Source of the DNA: DATMGU01 sp035555315
GTDB lineage: Bacteria; Pseudomonadota; Alphaproteobacteria; ATCC43930; CGMCC-115725
Reading direction: 5' to 3'
Assembly (NCBI GenBank): GCA_035555315.1
Contig: DATMGU010000092.1
Location: forward strand, 1 to 31,873
Length of the DNA stretch: 31,873 nt
The notes beneath the pieces are model-generated. The model was given only the letters and a program-made list of their open reading frames with translations, ran no database searches and was not told where the DNA came from. Of the stretch, positions 7,907-15,590 are shown in pieces. Every line of letters starts with the position of its first letter. The stretch's first letter is position 1. Made by a program: the position numbers and the translations under genes.

Positions 7907-9232
7907 TTACTCCTGTAAATTCTCGCGCAGCGTCTTGCCGGTATAGTCGGTCCGGTACACGCCCCGGGCCTGCAGTTCCGGCACCACGCTGCGCGTGAAT
8001 TGCTCCCAGGTGCCGGGCTGCACGGTCGGTGTCAGAATGAAGCCGTCGCAGGCCTCCGATTCGAACAGATCGGTCAATTGATCGGCGACGCTCGACGCGG
8101 TGCCGACGATCTGCGGCGCCAATTCGCTGGTGGCGAAGCGCTTGGCCGCCTCGCCCAGGGTCAGGCCATGCGCCTTGGTGCCCTGCAGGATGATGTCGAA
8201 CGACCCGCGAGAGCCCTCCTCTATCTCGATATCCTCCAAGGGCTGGTCGACCGGATAGCGCGACAGATCGATGCCGAGTTGCGAGGAGACCAGCGACATG
8301 GCCAGTTGCGGGTCGACCAGGCTGTTGATGTATTCCTGCTTTTCCCGGGCGATGGATTCGGTTTCGCCGATGATCGGGTCGACGGAGGGCAGCACCGCGC
8401 AGGCGCCCGGCGGGCGGCCCCGCGCGGCCATGCGCCCCTTGATGTCCTTGTAGAACGCCTGCATGTCGGCCTTGGAGTGCTGCAGGGTGAAGATCACCTC
8501 GGCCCAACGGGCGGCGAAATCGCGGCCGCGGCCCGATGAGCCGGCCTGCATGATGACCGGGTTGCCCTGCGGCGCATGCGGCACGGTCAGCGGCCCGCGC
8601 GTCTTGATCCATTTGCCCGCGTAATCGGCATAATGCACCTTGGACGGATCGGCGAATTCGCCGGTCTTCTTGTCGAGGATGATGGCATCCTCGTCCCAGC
8701 TCTCCCACAGCTTGAAGCAGGCCTCGAGCACCTCGTCGGCCCGGTCATAGCGCTCGTCCCGGCTCGGGATCTCGCTCAAGCCGAAATTCTGGGCTTCGAG
8801 ATGACTGGTCGAGGCGACGACGTTCCAGGCGACCCGGCCCTTGCTGAGGATGTCCAGCGTGGCCAGCACCCGGGACAGGTAATAGGGATTGTAGAAGGTC
8901 GTCGACAAGGTGGCGCCGAGGCCGATGTGCTGGGTGACCCGCGCCATCATCGACAGCAGTACCACCGGATCCAGCAAGCCGATCTGGCCACCCCGCCCGA
9001 CATGGGTGGCGAAGCTGCGGTTATAAAAATCATAGATGCCCAGCACATCGGCGAAGAACAGGCCGTCGAACTTGCCCTGTTCCAGAATGCGCGCGATGTG
9101 CTCGTACCAGGTCGGATCGAGAAAGTTGTTGTCGGTTTCCGGGTGGCGCCACATGCCGTGATGATGCGAGGTCGGTCCCGCGAAGAGGAACGCGACGAGA
9201 TGCATTTTCCGGTCTCGCATCGACGGTGTCAT
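7907..9232 (-). CDS. LLM-class flavin-dependent monooxygenase (NtaA/SnaA/DszA family)
   Basis: A 441-residue bacterial luciferase-like enzyme of the NtaA/SnaA/SoxA(DszA) branch, which uses reduced FMN supplied by a separate reductase to oxidise small organic or sulfur/nitrogen substrates. Typical motifs are KMHLVAFLFAGPTSHHHGMWRHP near the N-terminus (given here as one family block), FADVLGIYDFY, TTFYNPYYLSRVLATLDILS, GRVAWNVVAS, YDRADEVLEAC and GNPVIMQAGSSGRGRDFAA. Length fits the family. The start is ATG at 9232, but in-frame ATGs at residues 5 and 10 are also possible and AAGG sits better for the second. It stands alone with no flavin reductase or transporter beside it, so the substrate cannot be predicted. 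Confidence 0.9.
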   Translation of the reverse strand: MTPSMRDRKMHLVAFLFAGPTSHHHGMWRHPETDNNFLDPTWYEHIARILEQGKFDGLFFADVLGIYDFYNRSFATHVGRGGQIGLLDPVVLLSMMARVTQHIGLGATLSTTFYNPYYLSRVLATLDILSKGRVAWNVVASTSHLEAQNFGLSEIPSRDERYDRADEVLEACFKLWESWDEDAIILDKKTGEFADPSKVHYADYAGKWIKTRGPLTVPHAPQGNPVIMQAGSSGRGRDFAARWAEVIFTLQHSKADMQAFYKDIKGRMAARGRPPGACAVLPSVDPIIGETESIAREKQEYINSLVDPQLAMSLVSSQLGIDLSRYPVDQPLEDIEIEEGSRGSFDIILQGTKAHGLTLGEAAKRFATSELAPQIVGTASSVADQLTDLFESEACDGFILTPTVQPGTWEQFTRSVVPELQARGVYRTDYTGKTLRENLQE

Positions 9233-9355
9233 CCTTGAAAGGGCAGGCTACGAAGCTCTGTGGAGGGGTGATAATGCGTCAAGCGGCGAAACTCGCAAAG
9301 CCCATGCCGTCTCCATGCCGCGGAACCGACCGGGCCAGTGGGCCGTTGGTCATTT

Positions 9356-10096
9356 ATGGTTTCTTTGTGTCCGCCGCCCAATCCCGATGCCCGCTGGGCC
9401 TATTTCATCGATCTGGACGGCACGCTGATCGAGTTGGCGCTGCGACCCGATGCGGTCACCGTGCCGCCGGGCCTGCCGGTACTGCTGGGACGATTGCGTC
9501 AGGCGACGGAGGGAGCGGTCGCGATCGTCACCGGCCGGCCGATCAGCACCGTCGATACCTTGCTGGCCCCATTGCACCTGCCGGTCGCCGGGCTGCACGG
9601 GCTGGAGCGTCGCCGATCGGATGGCAGCGTGTTGCGCGCCGCGGCCCCGGAAACGGCGCTGCGCGACGTGCGTGACACTCTGAAACGATTCGCCGGTACC
9701 GATGAACGCCTGCTGATCGAGGACAAGGGGCTGACGGTGGCGTTGCATTTCCGCCTGGCGCCGGAGCGGACGGACGAGATCGACCATCTGATCAAGGACC
9801 TGGCACCACGGGTGGCACCGGCACTCGTCCCGATCGCCGGCAAATCCGTGGTCGAATTCAAACCGCCGACCACCCATAAGGGCCTCGCCATCCGGGCGTT
9901 TCTGGAGGAGGCGCCGTTTTGCGGCCGATTGCCGGTATTCCTCGGCGACGACGTCACCGACGAGGACGGGTTCACCGCCTTGGGAGCAATGGGAGGCATA
10001 AGCATACGGATCGGCACGCCGCAACCAACCCATGCGCGCTTTGGTTTGCCCTCGGTCGCCGCCGCGCATGACTGGCTGGCGCAACTTTCCGGATAG
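9356..10096 (+). CDS. otsB: Trehalose-6-phosphate phosphatase
   Basis: A 246-residue HAD-superfamily phosphatase that removes phosphate from trehalose 6-phosphate. HAD motif I is DLDGTL with the nucleophile and general acid at Asp19 and Asp21; motif IV is GDDVTDED near residues 197-204. VTGRP and GLHGLERR are typical of trehalose phosphatases. The ATG at 9356 is chosen; an in-frame GTG at 9338 would add six residues and neither has a clear ribosome site. otsA lies about 100 bases downstream and glk follows, giving the order glucose phosphorylation, trehalose-6-phosphate synthesis and dephosphorylation in one cluster. Trehalose typically serves in osmotic and desiccation tolerance. Confidence 0.93.
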   Translation: MVSLCPPPNPDARWAYFIDLDGTLIELALRPDAVTVPPGLPVLLGRLRQATEGAVAIVTGRPISTVDTLLAPLHLPVAGLHGLERRRSDGSVLRAAAPETALRDVRDTLKRFAGTDERLLIEDKGLTVALHFRLAPERTDEIDHLIKDLAPRVAPALVPIAGKSVVEFKPPTTHKGLAIRAFLEEAPFCGRLPVFLGDDVTDEDGFTALGAMGGISIRIGTPQPTHARFGLPSVAAAHDWLAQLSG

Positions 10097-10194
10097 GTTG
10101 GTTTCCGCCCTCGACACCCTTGGTATTCGGGCCCGACGGAACCGCGCGGTGTCGATGGCCGTTTGGTAGTCACAAGATAACAGGAGGATCGTGT

Positions 10195-11673
10195 GTGCAA
10201 ATGACAGTTCATTCGCTTGAAACACGTGCCGTCGATGCGGCGCCGATGCGGAACCGAGTGCCGCGTCAACCCGCGCGCGTGGATCCGTCGCGCCGACTGG
10301 TCATCGTGTCGAACCGCGTCGCCCCGGTCGAGATCGGCAAGGCGGCGGCCGGCGGCCTGGCGACGGCGGTCCTGGCGGCGCTGCGCGAACATGGCGGATT
10401 ATGGTTCGGTTGGAGCGGTGAGATCACGGCGGACGACGCGGCACCGAAGATCGTCGAGAATGACGGCATCACCTATGCGACGGTCGGTCTCAATCGGCAG
10501 GATTACGACGAATATTACGCCGGGTTCTCGAACCGGGTGTTGTGGCCGCTGTTCCATTATCGGCCGAGCCTGGTCGAGTTCAAACGGGCGGAAGTGCAAG
10601 GCTATCTCCGCGTGAACCACGCCTTTGCCAGCCAGTTGACGCCCTTGCTCAGCCCGCGCGATCTGATCTGGGTGCATGATTATCACCTCATTCCGCTGGG
10701 CGAACGGCTGCGCGAACTGGGCGTCGACCAGCCGATCGGCTTTTTCCTGCACACGCCGTTTCCCACGACCGAGATCCTCCGCATCCTGCCTAACCACCAC
10801 GATCTGGTGAAGTCGCTCTGCGCCTATGACATCGTCGGCTTCCACACCGAGACCGATCTCGAAGCCTTTCGCGACTATGTGGTGCGCAAGGCCGGCGGAG
10901 AGGATCTGGGTGACGGAAGGCTGGCCGCCTTCGGCCGAACCCTGACGGTCGAGGTCTTCCCGATCGGCATCGATGTCGATCATGTGGCGCGCCAGGCGTC
11001 CCTCGCCGGCAATTCCCGCCAGGCATCGCGGCTGTTCGACAGTCTGAGCGGCCGGGATTTGATGATCGGCGTCGATCGGCTGGACTATTCCAAAGGCTTG
11101 CTGGCCCGCTTCCATGCGTTCGAACGCCTGATCGAAACCTATCCCAAGACGCGCGGGCGCGTCACCTTGATGCAGATCGCCCCGCCGACCCGATCGGATG
11201 TGCCGGAATACAAGGCGATCCGCCGCAGCCTGGAAACCGCCGCCGGCCATATCAACGGCCGCTTCGCCGAGTTCGACTGGACGCCGATCCGCTATCTGAA
11301 CAAGAGCTTCAATCAACGGGCGCTGGTGGGCTTTCTGCGCGGCAGCAAGGTCGGCCTGGTGACGCCGTTCCGCGACGGCATGAACCTGGTCGCCAAGGAA
11401 TATGTCGCAGCACAGGATCCTGCCGACCCAGGTGTCTTGGTGCTAAGCTGTTTCGCGGGGGCGGCCCACGAGCTGGACGCGGCCTTGCTGGTCAACCCCT
11501 GGGACCTCGACGACGTCGCCGATGCGATGGCGCGAGCCCTGGCCATGCCGATCGAGGAGCGCCGCGAACGATGGAATACCATGATGACGGTCCTACGGCG
11601 GAACGACATTTCCGCCTGGCGCGAGAGTTTCGTGCGCCGATTGACCGAAACTGGAGAACGCCTGGCGGCCTGA
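10195..11673 (+). CDS. otsA: Alpha,alpha-trehalose-phosphate synthase (UDP-forming)
   Basis: A GT20 enzyme of about 492 residues joining glucose 6-phosphate and UDP-glucose to trehalose 6-phosphate. Visible motifs are RLVIVSNRVAPVE, the GGLATA loop, WFGWSG, WVHDYHLIPL, FFLHTPFP, VDRLDYSKGL with the phosphate-contacting Arg295 and Lys300, and DGMNLVAKE with Asp394 and Glu402. A textbook AGGAGG at 10182-10187 supports GTG at 10195 (7-base spacing) or ATG at 10201; the frame is open further upstream, but those codons look non-coding. It follows otsB and lies ten bases before glk, so the three are likely one transcript. Confidence 0.95.
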   Translation: MQMTVHSLETRAVDAAPMRNRVPRQPARVDPSRRLVIVSNRVAPVEIGKAAAGGLATAVLAALREHGGLWFGWSGEITADDAAPKIVENDGITYATVGLNRQDYDEYYAGFSNRVLWPLFHYRPSLVEFKRAEVQGYLRVNHAFASQLTPLLSPRDLIWVHDYHLIPLGERLRELGVDQPIGFFLHTPFPTTEILRILPNHHDLVKSLCAYDIVGFHTETDLEAFRDYVVRKAGGEDLGDGRLAAFGRTLTVEVFPIGIDVDHVARQASLAGNSRQASRLFDSLSGRDLMIGVDRLDYSKGLLARFHAFERLIETYPKTRGRVTLMQIAPPTRSDVPEYKAIRRSLETAAGHINGRFAEFDWTPIRYLNKSFNQRALVGFLRGSKVGLVTPFRDGMNLVAKEYVAAQDPADPGVLVLSCFAGAAHELDAALLVNPWDLDDVADAMARALAMPIEERRERWNTMMTVLRRNDISAWRESFVRRLTETGERLAA

Positions 11674-11683
11674 GGCGCCGATC

Positions 11684-12691
11684 GTGAGCCCTGGCGGTGG
11701 CGTCTCCACTGGCGGCGGCCCCCGGCGGCGCCTGGTCGGGGATATCGGCGGGACCAATGCCCGGTTCGCCATCGCCCAGGACGGCAAGCTGGGTGACATC
11801 CGTGTCTTGCCGGCCGTCGAGCATCCGACCTTGGAACACGCCGTCAAAGCCTTCCTCGCAATGGTTCCGGCGGCGGAGCAACCCCACGAAGCCGCCTTCG
11901 CCGTGGCCGGACCGGTGACCGGCGACCGGATGGCCTTCACCAATCACGCCTGGTCGTTCTCGATCGCCGAACTGCGGACGGCGCTGGGTCTGGAGCGCCT
12001 GCAGATCGTGAACGACTTTTCGGCGAACGCCCTCGCCGTCCCCTATCTGGCCGATAGCGAGTTGCAGCGGATCGGCGGCGGTACGGCCGTGCCCGACCAG
12101 CCGATCGGGATTCTGGGACCGGGCACAGGGCTCGGCGTCAGCGGCCTCATCCCCGTGCCGCCTTCCGCCCAAGCTGAGGTGAAGCCGCCAGCACGGCGAT
12201 GGGTGCCGCTGGCCGGCGAAGGCGGCCATATCACGATGGCCGCGCGTACCGATCAGGAAAGCCGTCTGCTCGACCATCTGCGCAGCCGGTTCGACCACGT
12301 CTCGGCCGAACGGGTGTTGAGCGGCCAGGGCCTGGTGCATATCTACGAAGGACTGGCGGCGCTGGAGGGCAAGCCCTCGACCGGCTATACGCCCGCGCAG
12401 ATCACCGATCCCGCCCAGGGTGCGAGCGACCCGCTGTGCAACGCCGCGGTCGAGATGTTTTGCGCCATGCTGGGCACCGTCGCCAGCGATCTGGCCCTGA
12501 CCCTCGGCGCGCGTGGCGGGATCTATCTCGCGGGCGGTATCCTGCCGCGCCTCGGCACGCGGCTGATCGCCTCGCCATTCCGTGGCCGGTTCGAGGCGAA
12601 GGGACGGTTCAGCCCCTATCTCCAGGCGATCCCAACCCGACTCATCACCCATCCCTCGCCCGCCATGGTCGGCCTGGCCAACCTGCCCTGA
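11684..12691 (+). CDS. glk: Glucokinase
   Basis: A 335-residue ATP-dependent glucokinase of the bacterial Glk family, phosphorylating glucose to glucose 6-phosphate. The phosphate-binding motif GDIGGTNARF lies near residues 19-28, the catalytic Asp111 is in NDFSANALA, and GPGTGLGVSGL, GEGGHITMA and the late GGIYLAGGI are family signatures. The start is GTG, ten bases after otsA. An internal Pro/Ala stretch (VPPSAQAEVKPPARR) is slightly longer than in enterobacterial Glk. Its position after otsBA suggests it supplies glucose 6-phosphate to OtsA or recycles glucose from trehalose breakdown. Confidence 0.94.
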   Translation: MSPGGGVSTGGGPRRRLVGDIGGTNARFAIAQDGKLGDIRVLPAVEHPTLEHAVKAFLAMVPAAEQPHEAAFAVAGPVTGDRMAFTNHAWSFSIAELRTALGLERLQIVNDFSANALAVPYLADSELQRIGGGTAVPDQPIGILGPGTGLGVSGLIPVPPSAQAEVKPPARRWVPLAGEGGHITMAARTDQESRLLDHLRSRFDHVSAERVLSGQGLVHIYEGLAALEGKPSTGYTPAQITDPAQGASDPLCNAAVEMFCAMLGTVASDLALTLGARGGIYLAGGILPRLGTRLIASPFRGRFEAKGRFSPYLQAIPTRLITHPSPAMVGLANLP

Positions 12692-12709
12692 ACCGAACAT
12701 GCCTCTACC

Positions 12710-12726
12710 GAGCCTTGGCAAGGCTC
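12710..12726. terminator. Inverted repeat after glk
   Basis: GAGCCTTG and CAAGGCTC around one central base form a perfect 17-base palindrome, 18 bases past the glk stop. As RNA it would fold as a 6-base stem with a 5-base loop. There is no T tract, so it may be a Rho-assisted 3' end or a protein-binding palindrome upstream of hspQ. Confidence 0.35.
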
Positions 12727-12753
12727 CGACTTCGACTCGGGCGGCCGATCCTG

Positions 12754-12782
12754 CTAGAAAGCGTCGTCGGCGCCGCCCATCG
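12754..12782 (+). promoter_or_regulatory. Putative sigma-32 heat-shock promoter of hspQ
   Basis: CTAGAAA at 12754-12760 (consensus CTTGAAA, one mismatch), a 14-base spacer and GCCCATCG at 12775-12782 (consensus CCCCATnT) give the layout of an RpoH promoter. Transcription would start near 12790, about 30 bases before the hspQ ATG. HspQ is a known sigma-32 regulon member in Escherichia coli, which makes the match more credible. Confidence 0.45.
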
Positions 12783-12817
12783 AGGATCGGCGCGCGCCGA
12801 CAGAGGTTAAGTTCCGA

Positions 12818-13147
12818 ATGATCGTTACCGCCGACACCAAGTTCACCATCGGGCAGATCGTGCGCCATCGGGTCCACCCGTTTCGCGGCGTGATCATCGA
12901 TATCGATCCGGTGTTCAGCAATTCCGACGAATGGTACGATCGGATCGCCATCAACCGGCCGCGCAAGGACCAACCCTGGTATCACCTGCTGGCGGAAGGC
13001 GAGGAGCGGACCTACTACACCGCCTATGTTTCCGAGCAGAACCTGGTGCCCGACGAAAGCGGCCTGCCGGTACCGCATCCCGAGATCAACGAGTATTTCA
13101 GCGATCTGGAACACGGCGCCTATATCCCGCGCCGCAAGTCCAACTAA
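12818..13147 (+). CDS. hspQ: Heat shock protein HspQ
   Basis: A 109-residue protein of the HspQ (YccV/hemimethylated-DNA-binding-like) family. In enterobacteria HspQ is a heat-shock-induced adaptor and enhancer of the Lon protease. Diagnostic segments are FTIGQIVRHRVHPFRGVIIDIDP, NRPRKDQPWYHLL and TAYVSEQNLVPD with the C-terminal NEYFSDLEHGAYIP (each a separate conserved block). Length is typical. The ATG follows a GAGG about ten bases upstream. A plausible sigma-32 promoter precedes it and a small unknown gene follows after 43 bases in the same orientation, possibly cotranscribed. Confidence 0.93.
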   Translation: MIVTADTKFTIGQIVRHRVHPFRGVIIDIDPVFSNSDEWYDRIAINRPRKDQPWYHLLAEGEERTYYTAYVSEQNLVPDESGLPVPHPEINEYFSDLEHGAYIPRRKSN

Positions 13148-13190
13148 GCGATGCGGGCTATGCCACCCTCGCGGATAAAGGGCTGAAACC

Positions 13191-13436
13191 ATGCCGAATT
13201 TCTACCGACCGCCCTTCGAGGGCGACGACAACCCGTTCATGCGCGATGCCGGCGACAAGCTGATCCGACGCGGCTATTGGCTGGATATGAGCGATCGGTC
13301 GATCGTGCTGATCATGACGCAGGGCATCGGCGGCGCCCTGTCGGCGGATGAGAAACGCGCCCATCTCGAGGATATCCGGCGCCCGCATCTGATCGACCAG
13401 ATCTGCACCGTAGAGGTCCTGCCGCCCGAACGGTGA
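13191..13436 (+). CDS. Small conserved-looking protein of unknown function
   Basis: An 81-residue acidic/basic mixed soluble protein beginning MPNFYRPPFEGDDNPFMRDA, with the central strand-like segment RSIVLIMTQGIGGALS and a C-terminal PHLIDQICTVEVLPPER. No signal peptide, membrane segment or known domain is recognised. AAAGGG lies about ten bases upstream of the ATG and codon use is native (strong G/C third positions). It follows hspQ by 43 bases in the same orientation, so it may be cotranscribed and heat-responsive; that is inference. It ends 22 bases before a convergent GNAT gene. Confidence 0.7.
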   Translation: MPNFYRPPFEGDDNPFMRDAGDKLIRRGYWLDMSDRSIVLIMTQGIGGALSADEKRAHLEDIRRPHLIDQICTVEVLPPER

Positions 13437-13458
13437 TCGGGCGCCGCCTATCGCGGCA

Positions 13459-13923
13459 TCAGGTCAGATCCTTTGCCAAGGAAAACAGATCCTGGCCTTC
13501 GACATAGCCGGGCAGCCGGCCGAATACCCCATAGCCGCGCATCGTGTAGAAATTCTTGGCCCGGTCGCCCAACGCGGTCAGCCAAATGCCGGCGCAGCCG
13601 CGCAGCCTTGCCTCGGCCTCCGCTTCGACCAGCAATTGGCTGCCATAGCCTTGGCCGCGCAGCGCCTCCGGCAGCCAGAAGGTTTTGATGAACAGCCGGC
13701 GCCACATGATGTGTCCGTCGAGGCCACCCTTCACGACGCCCATCCGGTCGCGCAGCATGACCGCGAATTGCGCATGCTCGGGCGGCCCCAATCGCCCCTC
13801 CTCGAAGGCGAACAAGCCGCGTTCGATCACCCCGATATCCGCGGCGGCCGGATCCTGTTCGATGGAGATGTGAAGCTGGGTCCGGCCCCGCTGCGGGGTG
13901 TCGGGTAGCGGGTGCCGGGTCAT
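13459..13923 (-). CDS. GNAT-family N-acetyltransferase
   Basis: About 154 residues with the acetyl-CoA pyrophosphate-binding motif RGQGYGSQLL preceded by LFIKTFWLPEAL (strand 4) and followed by AEAEARLRGCAGIWLTAL and NFYTMRGYGVFGRLPGY, the usual C-terminal half of the GNAT fold. The ATG at 13923 is preferred; the frame is open upstream to a TTG at 13944, which would add seven residues. The acceptor substrate is not predictable. It is convergent with the small gene after hspQ and divergent from the membrane glycosyltransferase-like gene. Confidence 0.85.
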   Translation of the reverse strand: MTRHPLPDTPQRGRTQLHISIEQDPAAADIGVIERGLFAFEEGRLGPPEHAQFAVMLRDRMGVVKGGLDGHIMWRRLFIKTFWLPEALRGQGYGSQLLVEAEAEARLRGCAGIWLTALGDRAKNFYTMRGYGVFGRLPGYVEGQDLFSLAKDLT

Positions 13924-14030
13924 GGCCACCCCAAAAAGAGACAAAGCCGGGTAGGCATCCGCTTGGAGTGCGCCATTAAATCCCTCGGGCGAAGACCCAC
14001 GTCACGGTCGCTCATGATGGAGCAAGTCTA

Positions 14031-15590
14031 GTGCCAAATCCGCGGGTCTTTCGACACCGAAGTTTCGTCGCTATCGTGCGCCCCGGGGTCGGACGGGCCT
14101 CGGGAGCGGGGGTTCGCCTGGGAATGCCGTTGGACATGCGCGATCCGGAGCGGGCGTCGCCGATCGCTTGGAAATATCTGACCGTCTCCGCGATCCTGGC
14201 GCTGAAGCTTATCCTGCTGCTGCATTATGGCGCCCTCACCTCCGACGATACCGGCAACTACCTGGATGTCGCGCACGCCATCCTGCATGAGCCGAACGCG
14301 TTCAGTGCGGTACCCGATTGGCACAGCGCCGCGCTGCCCCGCCTGGCGTTCCGCTCCTACGGCTATCCGCTGCTGATCGCGGGCGGGCAATGGCTGGTCG
14401 GCGATGGCTATGGCGTTCTGCTGGTGACCTGCCAGATCCTGCTCTCGGTGGTGGTGACCGCCCTGCTGTTCGATGAGGCGCTGCGGATCGCCCGGAACGG
14501 CGCCCTGGCGGCGGTGGCGACGCTGCTCTATGGCGTCAGTATCGCCGTGCTGTGGGACGGCACCGTGATGTCCGACAGCTTCTATGCCGCGGCCTTCAAC
14601 CTGGTGCTGCTGGCGATCATCCGGCACTATCGCCGTGGCCAGCCATTCGGGCTTGCCGCCGCGCTGGCGCTGGGCGCGCTGTGGGGCTGGTCGATCTGGC
14701 TGCGCGACAACGGCGTGTATTTCACGATCATCCCGGCGGCGATCCTCTGCCTGCCCCGCTTCACCGGTGGCGTCCCCCGTCGCGTGGCGCAGGCCGGCGC
14801 CTTCCTGCTGCCCGTCATCCTCATGGTCGGCGGCTATACCGCGTGGAACGCGTACCGGACCGGCGAGAGCTTTTTCAGCATGACCGGCGTCGCCAATTAT
14901 CTGCGCCCGGCCTTCGACATCGCGCGACGCGGCGGCGCCGATCCGTTCGACGATGGCAGCCCGCTGTCGCGCCTGGTGAAGACCACGATGGCGGATTACC
15001 ACTACCCGGAGCAGGTACTGCTGCTGCAGCGGCTGCATGACGTGTTGGGCCTGTCGCCCCTTGCCTTGCAGCGCCTGACCTTCGACAAATTCGTCGACAC
15101 GATCACCCGGCACCCGGTCGCCTATGGGCTCTATGTCGCCGACAATCTGGCGCCCGCGCATATCGGCGCCGTACTGTTCAATCCGCTGGCCAGCTACAAC
15201 GACTTCTTCCAATTGGGCCTGCCGCCGCATCAGCGGATCATCCCCGGCGCCGGCCTCAACAGCTTCCGCGACCTGGCGGCGAAGCGGGATGCCGGTGGGC
15301 TGATCCTCGCCATCTTGTCGTTGGTCGCGACCGTGCTGGCGACGCTGGCTTGGCTGGCAACCTTGATCGGGTTTCCCGTCCTCGCCTGGCGCGAGAGGCG
15401 GCGCACCGGCCAGTTCTCGCTCGACACGAAAGTGGCGGCGCTTTGCTACGGCACGATACTGATCGTCATCGGCCTGTTCGCCCTGGTGCATATCGAGGCG
15501 CGGCACATGCTGCCGGTGATCCCGGCCGGCCTGTTGGCCGCCGTCTATGTCGCGTCGCGCCTTCGCCGTCGCGGCTACTCCGCCGCCTGA
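14031..15590 (+). CDS. Polytopic membrane protein, GT39/ArnT-like glycosyltransferase candidate
   Basis: Up to 519 residues with roughly ten hydrophobic segments. After the first one is the acidic pair Asp72-Asp73 in TSDDTGNYL, placed where lipid-linked GT-C sugar transferases (PMT/ArnT type) carry their catalytic acidic motif. The C-terminus has ARHMLPVIPAGLLAAVYVASRL. Such enzymes move a sugar from a polyprenyl phosphate donor to protein or lipid outside the membrane; donor and acceptor are unknown. The GTG at 14031 has GGAG eight bases upstream; ATG at 14124 is a serious alternative because residues 1-31 look atypical. Its last 16 bases overlap the 3' end of the convergent RND permease gene. 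Confidence 0.75.
   Translation: MPNPRVFRHRSFVAIVRPGVGRASGAGVRLGMPLDMRDPERASPIAWKYLTVSAILALKLILLLHYGALTSDDTGNYLDVAHAILHEPNAFSAVPDWHSAALPRLAFRSYGYPLLIAGGQWLVGDGYGVLLVTCQILLSVVVTALLFDEALRIARNGALAAVATLLYGVSIAVLWDGTVMSDSFYAAAFNLVLLAIIRHYRRGQPFGLAAALALGALWGWSIWLRDNGVYFTIIPAAILCLPRFTGGVPRRVAQAGAFLLPVILMVGGYTAWNAYRTGESFFSMTGVANYLRPAFDIARRGGADPFDDGSPLSRLVKTTMADYHYPEQVLLLQRLHDVLGLSPLALQRLTFDKFVDTITRHPVAYGLYVADNLAPAHIGAVLFNPLASYNDFFQLGLPPHQRIIPGAGLNSFRDLAAKRDAGGLILAILSLVATVLATLAWLATLIGFPVLAWRERRRTGQFSLDTKVAALCYGTILIVIGLFALVHIEARHMLPVIPAGLLAAVYVASRLRRRGYSAA

Noticed and set aside
9274..9675. ATG with a strong GGAGGGG site just before otsB
   Set aside because: The frame runs through otsB out of phase and encodes a low-quality Arg/Ala/Gly-rich product; at most a leader peptide.
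11492..13192. 566-codon minus-strand open frame
   Set aside because: Runs antisense through otsA, glk and hspQ, which have strong family motifs.
14028..15506. 492-codon minus-strand open frame rich in Gln/Arg/His
   Set aside because: Antisense shadow of the polytopic membrane protein gene.
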